This document shows positions 23,111 to 35,521 of a DNA stretch of 64,000 bases, piece after piece. Where the stretch lies: the NCBI GenBank assembly GCA_009617715.1, contig VTFK01000087.1:558001-622000 (forward strand), given 5' to 3'. The notes below the pieces were generated by a model. It was not told where the DNA came from, ran no database searches, and saw only the letters and a list, made by a program, of their open reading frames with translations. Made by a program: the position numbers and the translations under genes. Positions within the stretch are counted from its first letter, which is position 1, and each line of letters begins with the position of its first letter. The DNA is from Plectrocnemia conspersa (Eukaryota > Arthropoda > Insecta > Trichoptera > Polycentropodidae).

Positions 23111-25269
23111 TATTTTGGGTCGTGTGTATTTTTTTGGTAACGACCTATTGGTAAAGAGTACCATAAAACGTGCTTTAAACATGAATATATGCTTACAAGT
23201 AAATATTTGTAGTTTGTTTTACATTTAGCGGTAGTGTTTTAGGGAAAGAATACACTGAAAAATTAATAGTGATTCCATATAATTGCTTAGAGATAGTATT
23301 TATGTTTGAATGTCTTCTCATTGTTTTTATATCATAGAAAACATCATAATCTTTTTCTAGTAACTTTGAATTCACGAGTAATTAAAAGTCTTTATATGTG
23401 TTTTCTTTATTTCCTCATACTAATTTAAATATTAGCTCCTTTAAAGTCGATCAATCATATACAAGCGTTTGTTGCCTTTATTGTCCTTTCAATGTCTTCT
23501 AAGCCTGCGAAAATATAAAAATCGTGACAATGGTCCATAACTAATATAATAATTAATAGACTTTTATGTTTTTTATTTAAAAAAAAACAGTAAGGAGAAC
23601 CTTGACATACGATCGAACTTGACATGCTTTTTTTTCTCGTCACTCTTTATAGACCGATGGCCATTTGTCAAGTTATTGTTCTAAGCCGGCTGACCCTATT
23701 ATATAAAAATCAAATGGTCGGGCCCATATTTAAGGCATATTTCGGAAAGAGACCCTCATCAGCACAACAGTTTGCATCACTTTGCTCTCCAGAATATTAG
23801 TGTGTAAACAATTTTCATTTTCAACCCCTGTTTTATTTATTTTAAAATTATGTCGCGAACCATAAAAAAATTTAATGGTCGACGTAGTTAAAATGAAATA
23901 TGTAATCGTGTATGTTAAATCAATTCGCTTTCATTTTTCTATATATATTTTTTTTAATTAACATATCTGAGCTTAATACAGATTAAAGCTCGGCCAATTG
24001 CCTGAAAGTTATAGAATTGCATCGGTTAAGGACAAGTTTGTATCACATTGGCAAAGTGCTTCGACAGCTTATTTTTTAGGTTTCAAAACTTTCATAATTT
24101 CTGCAAATTTCTTTAAATCATTTTCTTTGAAAATTACCGATAAAGTGTTAAAGTATATTAGCGTTTTTTGTACTTGTTTTTAAAAAAATAAATCGATCTA
24201 GCATATTTTAAAGACTCATCTGGTTTTACAGTCCATTATAAGTGAAAGATACATTATTTTTTTGAAAAATGGCATGGGTGATCTTTTAAATTTTTTTCTC
24301 CCTATTTACATATCCAAAGCAGTGTTTTTCAGATTCACAAACAATTATCAAAAATACTTTTCCTTTTTTATAACCATCGGTAAATTATTATTGATCATCT
24401 CATTCTGGGCATGATTCCGAAGGTTGATTGGAATCATTTTGTACAGAATTTCAGAAAGGTGAATTTAATGAATGATACATAATTGATGTTACATAAGTTA
24501 TATATAATTACGAAAGAGTGTGTGTGATGGCAATTCAATAATGAGGTATATATATATTTCATAGTTTCTGATGTTATTTATTATCTGTAAGTACATGTAC
24601 ACATGCACCAAATGTTATAATTTTTTATTCAAGCCAAATGTTGATAAAAAAAGTCAATCCTGAAAGTTTCAGGATTATATTTTCTAATTGCAAGATTAAT
24701 AGGTATCAAAAATCATCCAGGCGCAAACTATTTTTTTTGAAGAAAATATAATCAAAAGCTTAAAATAAATGTCTGATTTTTTACAGATTTGATATATGTA
24801 TATCTTAACGCAAATATAAAAATTTTTACTTATTGAAAAAAACAGCTTTATGAATAAACTAAAAATGTTCTTTCATACATCTGTTTTGAGAGTGTTCAAT
24901 TCCGAATGTTTTGTTGGTTTGTTTCATGCGAAATCGTCCTTTCACAGATACTATGAGGTTGAAAAATATAGCTGAGGGCAAAAATGTTTTGTTTCATTCG
25001 CAGTATTTCACAAATACGTAAACAATGGTAAAAATAAGTCTTATATCGGGTGAAAATGCCACTATTTTAATTATAAAACGCAGTATTTTTGTGGCGCTCT
25101 GTTTCCGGCTCACTTTTTCCTGCTTAATTTGACTGTAAATAATAATTAATAATATTAAACATAGTCGATTATCTGAAAACGTGCATTTTTGAGTTTGTTT
25201 ATAAAATTCGTAACGCCTTATAAAATAAGCTTATTTATATTTTTATCATAAGCCACAATTTTAATAAGA
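23111..25269. other. AT-rich; small GC-richer patch at 23640-23800
   Basis: The patch contains GATGGCCATTTGTCAAG and GGTCGGGCCCATATTTAAGG. Several short open frames (60-62 codons) are unremarkable. No mobile-element motif seen. Confidence 0.45.
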
Positions 25270-25850
25270 CAAACTAAACATGTGAGATGGACTACTTATA
25301 AAAGGGAGGCGTTTGAATGTTTGATACATAAGCAGCACTCAGCTCAAGGTTCAGACCTTACAAAGGACGGACATAACTACTCAAAACACGACGGTGGGTC
25401 CCTGTGTTTTACCATTTTTAGTGCTCGATCGAGCGTTACGACACCATCGGAAGATTGTAAGGGAGCATCGGAACATAATGGCGGCTGAATCCAATTGTGA
25501 TCCCGTCGTCGTCGTCGGTATCAAACGATCCACTTTAGATTCAACACGGATACACGCGGACCGGGACCGCTCCGGCGCTTATCCGGGGAAAAATGGTCCG
25601 GGGGCGTTTCGCCATTATCCGCAAAAGAGTGGCGGTCACCAGTCGGGGGGTGAGATTGTTGTCAAAAATAATCGAAATTCTAATCAATGTTTCAATTCGA
25701 GCTCGTGTATTATATATGTACCTAAAGCTTTCACCGAAACCAATTCAAAACGCCGACTGTCTGTCTGCCCTACCGCGAAGCTTTTGACCACTATAAAAAT
25801 GCAAATGGGATCAAGAGATTTGCATGCATAATTAACGCGAATGCTAAATG
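25270..25850. other. GC-rich island with the longest non-transposon ORF
   Basis: A 145-codon frame (25394-25831, +; starts MGPCVLPFLVLDRAL) overlaps a 64-codon frame in another register. It has a GTCGTCGTCGTC run and no signal peptide, domain or splice context that I recognise. Because its GC content far exceeds its flanks, an open frame of this length is not strong evidence of a gene. Possible alternatives are a lineage-specific exon or chance. Confidence 0.3.
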
Positions 25851-27789
25851 AAAACGTGGCCGTATAATAAATATTTTATAAACGTACACATACGTATTCA
25901 GGGATTGTCAGTAATTTTTTTGATCTTTCATTAAAAATACTCATATATCCAATAATATGAAGCGTTGAAAGTAACACCATGTCGTTTTTTAAATTATAAC
26001 AATATTGTGTTATAAAGTAAAAAATATTTTCTAAAATATATTTTTTAAGGCTTATAAATTAATAAGTATTTTTTTAAAAAAGCAAAATACTAAATTATCT
26101 GACTTTATTAAAATGAATTTATTTCAGGTATACAGTGTTAGATTTATTTAATATGTGTTATATTTTATATATTGTATATTTTTAAGTACTTTATTTTCTC
26201 CTAAATTTTTTTTATTTCGTTTTTCTTTTATAATTTTTAAAAGGTCTTATGTATTTTTATTTAAATTTAGTATACTTACACATAATTTATTATTCATATT
26301 TTTTTTATTACTTAACAAATTGTAAGCAATGGAAATAGTTATGAAAAAGTATTGTGCATTTAATGTGCCTGTGTTGTATTTATAATCTGTTAAATAGTAA
26401 TTAAATAAAAATAAAAATGTATTTAAACCATAGCAGGTGTATATAGTATCTGTCTTACATTAAGTAACAATAATTTTATCGATTCACAAATTAGCTGAGA
26501 AGAAAGTTTATTTGCAAGCAATAGCTGTATTATATTTTTAGATTTTTTTTAATAAAAAAATATATTTCAATAATAAATATAGTTTTACTGACATACAAAT
26601 TATATATAATATACATATTATTATTGGATTATAACAATTTTTATATATTTTAAATTGAAACTTCTTTTAGGGATTGCCAATAAAATTATTAAAAAAATTG
26701 TTAAAAAATATAATAAATTAAGAATAGTTATAAGTTACAGGATAACTCATTTTTATGTATGTCTTATAAGTTTTGGATTTTATAATTTGATAAAAACTAT
26801 TACATAAAGAAAATGTATTAAATAAATAATATTATTTTTTTAATTTAACATTTCCAAAAAATGTTTATTGTTTCATTTAAGTCTAACCTATAAAATTTAA
26901 AAAATTATAATTTTTAATTTAAATTAGCAATTGTAAAACTACTAATTATATAAATATCAAGACTACGCATTAAGATTTTTTTAAAGCAAAGATTTTTAAT
27001 TGATCATCTTAAAGAATACATTTTTACAAATAAAATCAAGTTTTCTTATATGTCTTAACAAATATGACCGATTTTTATCAAGTAATAATTTGACTTGACA
27101 AATAAATTAGAATATGTTTCTGTTAAGAATATAATTCGTTTTACATATTTATTTTTGATTAGATATAAATTAATATAGACGTTTTCTAAGAAGCTTATTT
27201 TTTGCACCCAGCTATAACAGTAAAATATATATTTTCCTACTTATTATATAAAGTTTTAAATCTTAAAGATGCATATATACAATGTTCTTTATATTCAATA
27301 CGAAGCGCGAACCATTGCATATAAATTGCTATTTATTCGTTAAGAAAAACACGTTTATGCCATATTTTCTTATATATAATAATATACAATAGTGGTTTAG
27401 CCTATATAGTGTGAAAGATGCATGTTAATGTAAAATGGGTTTCAGATTTGAGGAACAGTGACAGTTTAATACTAGTTTGATATAAATAAGCTTTGTTTTC
27501 CAGTTTGCTCTTCGGAAGTGCACAGCTATACTTTTGATATATATATTTATTCTGCATATACTTTGTCTAAATAGGCATAAAGATGTCACTTTATCATCAG
27601 ATACTAGACAGCTTTCTTCAAAATTTTCCTTCAGGTTGTAAGTTCTAAAACATATTTAATTTGTTAAGAAATCTTGCTTTTCGTATTCGTTTCAATGCGT
27701 TGTCATATTTAAAATAAATTTTGGGTGCATTTAATAATATTTTGAAGATGCAGCTTCTTGTTTCTTAATTTAACTTATTTTTTTTGGGG
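25851..27789. other. Most AT-rich stretch of the window
   Basis: Nearly two kilobases of very high A+T with frequent TATATA and homopolymer runs. No open frame over 60 codons, no mobile-element motif, no island. Confidence 0.6.
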
Positions 27790-27875
27790 TCGAAAATATA
27801 CATTAGTCATTTCACTGATTTATTAACAATCAAAATATTTCTCTAATCTCAATGGTAACGTTTTGGTTAAAGAAA
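27790..27875 (+). mobile_element. Jockey/BS-type LINE relic, copy 5, left part
   Basis: CATTTCACTGATTTATTAAC and GGTTAAAGAAACTTTTATT correspond to the minus-strand sequence of 2370-2440 and 40920-40990 (CTAAAGAAACTTCCAC). The relic stops exactly where the tail of the younger LINE copy B begins. Confidence 0.45.
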
Positions 27876-28025
27876 CTTTTATTATTTATTTATTTTATTT
27901 TATTAATTTATTTAGCTTAATAGCTAATCTTTACATCTAACAAATTTAGTAAACATATATAAAAATATATAAAAAATACATAACAGAAAGAAAAAATAAA
28001 AATATACAATAATAAAGTCTTAATA

Positions 28026-28397
28026 TTATAATTTATTTCTATATGTACGAAGGTGTTTTTTTATTCCATTTATGAAACCCGTTATATTTTTGCTGTTTCG
28101 GATTTCTCTTGGAAGACTATTATATAAATCAAAACCTCCGTACATAATTCCCCTAGCCGTACTCGTTTTCTTATACTTAATTATCTTTAAATTTTCTCTA
28201 TTTCTAGTATTATATTTATGTACATCTTTATTTCTTATTAAATACTTATTAAAATATTCTGGTAACATATTATTTTCTAACTTATATATAAATACTAAAA
28301 CATTCATACGCAATATTTCTTGAACATTCAACCATTCTAATCTATCAATCATACTTTTACAATTAGTTAATCTATTTTTATTTAAGATTACTCTCAT
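28026..28397 (-). pseudogene. LINE copy B, C-terminal region
   Basis: A 123-codon intact stretch ending at the natural stop (HLRTYRNKL-stop). It contains LTNCKSMIDRLEWLNVQEI, LENNMLPEYFNKYLIRN, YNTRNREN and YNSLPREIRNSK. It differs from the same region of copy C at only four residues. The apparent start Met is internal; the frame upstream is broken by an extra base in a poly-T near 28420. Confidence 0.8.
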
Positions 28398-28841
28398 TGC
28401 CCTATTTTGTAATTTTTTGCAACATTTGTTTGTCTAATTTATTTAACATATTTAATAGTGTTGCACAATAATTAAAATGGGGCAATATTATACTATTGTA
28501 AATTTTTTTTTTTGTATTTATACTTAATATATTTCTTAATCTAGATAATAAACCTATTTTTCTACTAATTTTTTTTATTATGTATTACAATGTTCTTTAA
28601 AATTTAAATTTGTATCAACAATTACTCCTAAATATTTTATATTATCCACTATTTCTATACTAGAGTTATTTATTACTATTTTGGTACTATTATCTAACAC
28701 ATTTTTTATAATTAATAAACATACATTTAGTTTTATTCTCATTTAATTTAAGTACATTATTCTTTAACCATATTTCTAATATACTTAATTCATTATTTAA
28801 ATTATTTACAATTTCTTTAATGTTATCACCTATGCAATACA

Positions 28842-29314
28842 TTAATGTGTCATCCGCAAATAGATGAATTTTACATTTTTTTTCACGTTATTAACTATAT
28901 CATTAATATACAAAACAAATAACAATGGTCCCAATTTAGACCCTTGTGGTACTCCATAAGACACTAATTTCTCTTCAGAATATACATTATTTATTTTAAC
29001 TTTTTGTTTTCTTTTATATAAGTTATTATTAAACCATCTTAAAACTATATCACTTATACCTATACTCTCCAATTTCTTTAGCATTATTTTTCTGTCTATT
29101 GTTTCGAAGGCTCTCTTGAAATCCAAGAAAACTGCTCAATGATTTTGTTTGTATCCTTAGCCAACAGCCAATCATTTATCACTACTTGTAATGCAGTTTC
29201 AGTGGAATGCTTTTCTCTGAATCCCGATTGTTGTTCACATATTATGTTTTGAGAAGTAATAAATTCCTTTAATTGTTTGATTACTACTTCTTCTATTATT
29301 TTTTTTCTATACAC
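28842..29314 (-). pseudogene. LINE copy B, reverse transcriptase
   Basis: Two overlapping frames. 29096-29314 carries the fingers (EEVVIKQLKEFITSQNI, SGFREKHSTETALQVVIND). 28842-29126 carries FKRAFETIDRKIMLKKLES and GVPQGSKLGPLLFVLYINDI. A one-base loss near 29135 separates them, and an extra T near 28880 pushes the catalytic FADDT out of frame. Confidence 0.85.
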
Positions 29315-29443
29315 GGTAGCATGTTGATTGGTCTCATTTCTTCAACTTTTTTTATTATTTTTTTATTTTAGGTATAGGTACAATAGTAGCAATCTTTAAA
29401 TTTTCAGGCATTTCTCCTAAAGAGAGTGCTTTATTTATTAAAT

Positions 29444-29700
29444 TTTAAGGAGCCAATACGTGTAAACGACGTCTACAAAGAATCCGTCAGCTATTCGTGT
29501 TCTTTTTGACACTTTAATTCGCAGCATTCTTACCGCATACTTAATTTTAATTCAAAACATGTTCCCTAAATAACTTTATATAAGGGTATTTGCTTATAAA
29601 TATATAGTTGAATTTTGCTTATAAATATATATATACGATTCGCTGAGTTCTTGTAAAAAGTTGTATGTCGCTAGCCATTTCTATTGTTAATCCAACTATT
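29444..29700 (+). mobile_element. Jockey/BS-type LINE relic, copy 5, right part
   Basis: Resumes at ACGTGTAAACGACGTCTACA directly after copy B, equivalent to the minus strand near 40880, then runs to TACGATTCGCTGAGTTCTTG and AAAGTTGTATGTCGCTA (29630-29670), matching 6.5, 8.3 and 40.7 kb. About 40 bp of the older element are missing at the junction with copy B, which suggests a small target-site deletion. Confidence 0.5.
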
Positions 29701-29819
29701 ATCGAGGAAATCTTAATGCTAGTGAAGTTAAAGAATTACTGACTTGTTTTAAAGAAAGCTGTGAATTATTTTTTTTAAATTTTGTTATTATACAACAGAA
29801 TAATTATCGAACACGTTGA

Positions 29820-30140
29820 AAATACTGCAACAATGTTTTGCAACGACACGATGTCAGATTGTAAGATTACGAACCCGGTCATATCAGTATATCAGGATGT
29901 GTCAATGTCTCTCCAGTAGATGCGAATCGTTTTTTCGCTTGCATTTAACACGTTCGCATACCAAAATATATAAATATGATGAATGGCGGTTATAAAGAGG
30001 TTGCGTTGCACAAAAGACGGGCCCTCGGCGCCATCTATCACGGATTCGCTAAGCTTTGTCGACATGTTCGGTACATTTACATGGGCCAAAACCCCACGTT
30101 ATAAAATATAAAAGCCGACAATATATTTCATACAGTTAGC
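29820..30140. other. GC-richer island
   Basis: Contains the CTCF-like site listed separately, GATGAATGGCGGTTATAAAG and a TATAAAATATAAAAG stretch near 30100. A 65-codon minus-strand frame is unrecognised. Confidence 0.45.
30027..30037 (-). promoter_or_regulatory. Possible CTCF/insulator core site
   Basis: Read on the minus strand it is TAGATGGCGCC, close to the AGRTGGCGC core bound by insect and vertebrate CTCF. Only one copy is seen in this island. A single short core match is weak evidence without occupancy or conservation data. Confidence 0.3.
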
Positions 30141-31119
30141 GGGGGTGTACGTACAGCAGGACAAGGGTACATACATAAGAGCGAATCTTAAAACAGCCGA
30201 GAAGTCGATTCTGTAAGAAATCAAAATAACTATCGTTGGATACCAATGAAATGGTGTTAAATTTAAGCAAATCCATTTAAGATAAAATATTTAACGAACA
30301 AGACGCAGCATTGGGTTGTAGAGGACTATCGAACTGTTGAATAAGATTAATAGAAGATAGGACCCGATGGCGTCATGTTGGTTCGCAGGCCAATGCCTAC
30401 AACCAAACAACAATTAATATCCATCTCGCGTCTTAATATTTGTAAATTTAAAATCAAATTTTAACAAATAACTTTCAAAACGTGTAAAAGCATATAATGT
30501 TAGCATTTCCTTCCGCAAACATTTTTTTTATAATATTTAAGCGAATGATTTTTTTTATATACATATATATTTTTATACTATCGAAAAACATAAATTTATC
30601 TTACTCAAAAAGGAAAAAAACGACAATGGAACACATTGTGTCGACATCTTTGGCTGTGTCGAAGCGCCTAGAGCAAAAAAATGGTTATAGTGATTAATAG
30701 CAATAGTCTAGGTCGTTTTGTTGGCACGAAAGAGAGAGAGGGCAGAGATTTCGTATTCATTATAATATCATCCGACCCAAACATCAATTTCACACCAGAT
30801 GGTTTAATACGAATTTTATGCATGAGTTGACAAAAATATTATCCTCTCACCTTTTGTTGGGGAACGACCGTGGACTTTGAGGGGATGGGATAGTGGATGA
30901 ATGTGACACCCTTGCCTATGTGGAATTAGTGAAACAAACCGAAAATAAAATGGATTTTTTTGTATCTAATTTGCATTAGAAGTTTTTATATACATTATAA
31001 TATAAATAAAGTATCTGATTGATAACATGTAAAATTTAAAAAATCTATTTTTGAAATATCAATCTATGTGAGATTTGTCAAGGAGTCTTAATTCAGATTT
31101 TTATACATTATAAAAAAAA
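30141..31119. other. Mixed AT-rich and GC-richer patches
   Basis: GC-richer patches at about 30150-30420 and 30700-30930 (the second has GAAAGAGAGAGAGGGCAG, a GAGA-type run). No coding feature recognised. Confidence 0.4.
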
Positions 31120-31280
31120 CATCTAGGGTTACGCTGTCACGTCATTTATTCTACGAAAACTCATGATGGAGGTGCTTTATCACAAATCACGGGCGAAGCC
31201 CAGGTGTCAGGCCACCTGTGGGGTTGTAGCCGGCCGCGAAGAGAAGCCAACTGGGCAAATGTCAGCAACTAACTGCAACT
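31120..31280. other. Small GC-rich island with inverted E-boxes
   Basis: CAGGTG (31201-31206) and CACCTG (31213-31218) face each other across 6 bp, flanked by GGGCGAAGCCC and GTAGCCGGCCGCG. CAGGTG is the core used by Snail/E-protein-type factors. The functional reading is inference. Confidence 0.4.
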
Positions 31281-32849
31281 TTTTATTAAAAATGTATTTA
31301 AAAAAAAAGAAAGTTTACTTAAAAATATAAATATAATTACCAGATATAAACATTTTAATATATTTACGTTTAAAATTTAATAGAAAAAATAAGCATTGTG
31401 TATTTTTTATATTTAATATCTAAAAGTGACGTGAAAAAAATTAATTTCAAAATATATAGTAAAATGCTTTAGAATAAAATTTTTTTTAAAGTAACTTAAA
31501 TGCTGCATTTAAGACGCTACATTGTATTCGATTAACTCAAAACGTACATTTGTTGACTTTAACACATTAATTGATGACAAAATTACTGTGAACGTTCTTT
31601 GTACTGTTATGATATTATAATAAAACAGTAAAACAAAAATAAAACATTTTTTTACTAGAATATATTGTGTATATTTAATGTCATTTTCGTGAGCAAACTT
31701 TGCTGGGCACCAGTGCTCACCATGGCACAATGCCATTCTTGTGTTGTGATCACCGATGAACACCATAACAGTCCTATCAATATTCTTAATGTCTAATATA
31801 TATAACTTATGAAAATTAGCACTTTTTTGCAGCAACAATACGATTATATGAGTTATAATAATAAGAATTATTATAAATTAAATTTATAATATGGTTAGGC
31901 TTTAAAATGTATATGATAAAGAGTAATAAAAAAATTCAAAATTGTTGGTAAATGCATTTTAAATTTAATAAACTAGTTTATAAATTTAAACGTTAAAAAA
32001 ATATACGAGCTTTTGAAAAATTAAAAAAGTACAGTAGTAAACTCGAGAAATTTTCAACAAAATGTAACATAGAAAGTGAAATCCAGTTTTTTATGATATA
32101 AGAGTAAATAACAAATAAAAAATATTTAATACACATATCTTTTTATGTTAATAATTAAATGTATCTAGACCATATATTTTTATTTGAAAATAATTAGGCA
32201 ATAAATATTTCAAACTAAGCAACAAATATTTAACTATTTCTGCTGCTAAAAATATTCATTTAGATTTTATTAGCAACAATGTTTTGCAAATGCTCAAAAA
32301 ATAATTTTATAATAAATTTCTTTGGGCAGACATTTCATTAAAATAAACTTTGTTTGCATTGATTTAAAATCAATGCCAATCATTTTGAACTATTGTGTTT
32401 AACCGTTTTGATCTTATGATCCGTATCACTTGACAAAAAATGTCACTGATAGAGCAATTACAACTTATTTTTTTACACAAAAAACAATAACATAGTTTTA
32501 TTAATGTTAACACTGAGGTTGTGTTTTTTATATCAGTGCAGCAATATATTATTTTAGTTTTATTTATTATCTAATAGTATTTTAAAGATGCTTATCTAAA
32601 GCTTTTATTTTAATTTAATTTTCATACGAAAAAAAATTAACATACTCTCCAAAAAATACGTCATAAATAAGACATACTTTATTAAATTTATTATTAGTAA
32701 ATGGATTTACTTTGTTGGAAAATTACAATTTTCCGATAGATTTATCATTAGAATATACTTCTTTACAATTTTTTTTTCAAACAATTTTCATGCCATCATT
32801 ATTTTTTTAATATAAAAACAGCAAAGTTAACAAAGCTCTCATAGACTCT
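31281..32849. other. AT-rich; one unrecognised ORF
   Basis: A 109-codon frame (31509-31838, -) contains GDHNTRMALCHGEHWCPAK in its middle and hydrophobic Phe/Leu/Tyr-rich sequence after it. I recognise no family, and low-GC flanks on both sides argue against an exon. Nothing else seen. Confidence 0.4.
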
Positions 32850-33250
32850 CGTGAACTTTCACGCCTAGTTTTGTCGGACTGGGTGGTTGTTCTTATATGC
32901 GTGTGTGTGTGTGTGGGGTGGGCCTCTGCGACGAAGGGTTAAACGGCGTGATGATCCTCTAGCAGGCATACATAATTAGTCTTGGTAGGGATTCGGTTTG
33001 AGCTTTGAGCCCGGCACTTCAGACACTGGTAGCGTTCGTGTAATTAGCATGTCAACCACATGTACCTCCGTGTAGTACATCCCCACGCGCCGTGTGTCAT
33101 ATTCGCTAATAGACACTAGGTCCTTGGGTGCTTCGCGATAATGGCGCGCTAGCTGGGTATAGTTTAGGTGGCTGCAAACAAACGCTGTGACTAATGGAAT
33201 GTGATTTAAGACTTAGGGGATCATCGGTGCGAGGGTTTTGGATTTAGATA
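32850..33250. other. GC-rich island with (GT)n
   Basis: Starts with CTCTCATAGACTCTCGTGAAC, includes (GT)7 at 32901-32914 and continues with unique GC-richer sequence to about 33240. No open frame of note. Confidence 0.45.
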
Positions 33251-34540
33251 ATTAAAGCAAAAGAGTGCTTGAAGCATTTTTAAATCTCGCCCATTTTATG
33301 GTTTAACTATTTTTTTATTGTGGCTACAATTTATCTATTCAAAAATAATATATCTATAGTATAGTTCAGATTCATTATTTGAGGTTGGTTCTTTTTTTTT
33401 TTTTTTAAATTATATTTTTACAAAAAAGTTTTTTAAAAAATATAAATTGTTAATTTAGTAACTATTACCACAGTTGTTAAATATATAATTTAAAAAAATC
33501 ACTAAAAAATATTAGGTTTATTTAAAATTTAAGGTTTTATTTTTTAAATATATAGTCATTACTCATACTTTTATTTAATGTGTATTATAGTTAAGTGTGC
33601 AAAGCAAATTAGTGTCTCTTATAAATTTGCACTAAAAATTTATTTTGCCTTTGATATATATACTTTTGGTATTTAAATGTGATTAATTTTTCAGCCTACG
33701 TTTTTCGTTACATTTGTGATAAAATTTTGTATGAAGTTTAATGGACTCATCGAACGTTTCATTTTTGTGTTATATAACTTGTCGGATTCAATTACGATAA
33801 ATAAAATGGATGCTTTTTGACAACTAAATACAACAGACATATATATAATAAATACTATATCAATTGAAATTACTTTCACTGTATCAATCGAATATTTGTA
33901 TTAAAATGTATGTAAACAATATAATTTATGATTATTCACTTTTCGTACTATTAAATGAATTTGATGTACAAAAATTTTCATAATTGTTAAAACAAACTAA
34001 AAAAAATTTATTCATACCAATTAATGCAGCATTTCAAGATATTGCTTAATTTAATTTTAAATGATTAAAAAAAAAATATTCATTTAAATTATTATTAATT
34101 GAAAATCTTTTATTATTACAACGTGCGATTTTCTATGATATAACAAAAGTATTTAGTTTAAGTTCTGGATCTGATTTTATTCAGACTTATTAAATATAGA
34201 AAATAAATAATTGTAAAAATCTTAAAATAATATAAATTTACTTTTCTTTTGTATGAATATAAATAGTAAGACTAAACATGCTGAAATCTGCATTTATTAT
34301 TACTTTTAAGAAAATCTGTTTTTGATTTGATGATACGTATCTATTTACTCGTACATACAGAGGCTTTTTTAGTTTATTTTGTGAAGCATTACACATTTTT
34401 ATATTTATTGCCATACATAAGTTTCTTCAAATCAGATTTCCGGATCATACGACAACATTCGTGTGCAATGTGTATTTTTAATGGGAACACTCTTAAGCTT
34501 TCAACCATTTTTATTTAACCGTCAACTGCATTAGCAAAAT
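33251..34540. other. AT-rich, no feature seen
   Basis: Two 62-63-codon frames (33691-33879 -, 34327-34518 +) are compositionally ordinary. No repeat recognised. Confidence 0.5.
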
Positions 34541-35060
34541 TAGACACTTGAGTGAAGAATTATGGTCACCACTTAAATTATCGCAATCTGCTACATTAGT
34601 TAAACAAGCCCGGGTTAACACGAAGAGGTGTGTCCTTACAAAGGTCCTTAGTGAATCTAGAGGTGGTAGGAGAGCGAAACCCACTCAAAAAACAATGAAT
34701 CGGATCCTCGTGTCACGGCAGACAAATAAGGGTACTATTAGCAGTTATATTTTGACATCCAACCCACGTGGCCTCTACACAGAGTATGAGAGAAGCGAAC
34801 ACGAATAACATGCAAATCTGGCACTTTGTAATGCTGTTCTCCTAAATGGGACTACATTAAGAACAGACCCACTACACACAGACACGTAAGAGAGGCTGAG
34901 GAGGGTCGCTTTCTTGCTGGCAGAATGTTGATCTTGTTATTATGACAATGCCGGGAATATTTCGTGTCGCTTTAAATTTTAAATAGGCTTAATTATTGGA
35001 ACGACGCCCGAAAGCATAGTCATACATTTCGGTGTTTTCGCCTAATGAATGTGTGTTTTT
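34541..35060. other. GC-richer island with 86-codon ORF
   Basis: The frame 34548-34808 (+) is Arg/Lys/Ser/Thr-rich (RCVLTKVLSESRGGRRAKP) and has no recognised domain. The island continues beyond it (TGAGGAGGGTCGCTTTC near 34900), so composition, not coding, probably explains the open frame. Confidence 0.35.
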
Positions 35061-35230
35061 GGAGTTAAAGTGAAAACGCAGCTGGCAAAAAAATATTTCA
35101 TGCGTTCAATTAAATAAACTCAAATATTAAATATATTTATTAGCTCAAAGTCTATTTTAATCTAAATATAAATGAGAAAGTGGTTTTAAACACATTAATA
35201 CATAATTTTAAAAATATGTAAACAAAAATA

Positions 35231-35521
35231 AGTGTCCAGTCAAAACGGCGCAGGACAAAATAGCGCAGACAAAACAGCGCAATGTTAACTTTTTTTTGCG
35301 GTAAATAAAGTTTATTTTATTTAAAAAATAAATATGTTTTTATTCGCCTTTTTAATAAACGTTAAAACAGGAATCAAAAAATAGAATTGAATTAAAAAGC
35401 GTATATTAAAAATACTAATTAAGGATCAGCTAGAATGCAAAAAAAACGGTACCTATTTTATCGTCACTGTGTTTCATCATTTTGCCACTGTGCTAATTTG
35501 TCGTCGCTATTTTGTCTTAAA
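35231..35521. mobile_element. Likely MITE with tandem-repeat inverted ends
   Basis: The left end has three near-copies of a 13-15-bp unit: AAACGGCGCAG, GACAAAATAGCGCA, GACAAAACAGCGCA. The right end (35461-35520) read on the other strand gives GACAAAATAGCGAC, GACAAATTAGCACA, GGCAAAATGATG. The two ends form an imperfect inverted repeat around a 170-bp A/T-rich centre with no coding capacity. This fits a non-autonomous DNA transposon with subterminal tandem repeats. I cannot name the superfamily, and no clear target-site duplication is seen. Confidence 0.5.

Larger units (their letters stand above)
27876..29443 (-). mobile_element. CR1/L2-like non-LTR retrotransposon, copy B (5'-truncated)
   Basis: About 1.57 kb, reverse orientation. 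On the minus strand it begins at PENLKIATIVPIPK-type sequence (29340-29440), continues through CEQQSGFREKHSTETALQ, FKRAFETIDRKI and GVPQGSKLGP, the LFADDT codons (near 28850-28863) and the C-terminal YNTRNREN region. It ends with the TTAGCT-ATTA-AGCTAA hairpin (27912-27927) and an A/T-rich tail. It is flanked on both sides by pieces of one older jockey/BS-type relic, which shows it was inserted there. Confidence 0.85.

Noticed and set aside
28072..28323. Plus-strand 83-codon hydrophobic frame, repeated at 54510-54761
   Set aside because: Antisense shadow of the LINE C-terminal coding region in copies B and C; its repetition only reflects the repeat.
31509..31838. 109-codon minus-strand frame with a His/Cys-containing centre
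   Set aside because: No zinc-binding spacing that I recognise; ordinary A/T-rich composition outside the centre; no repeat or exon context.
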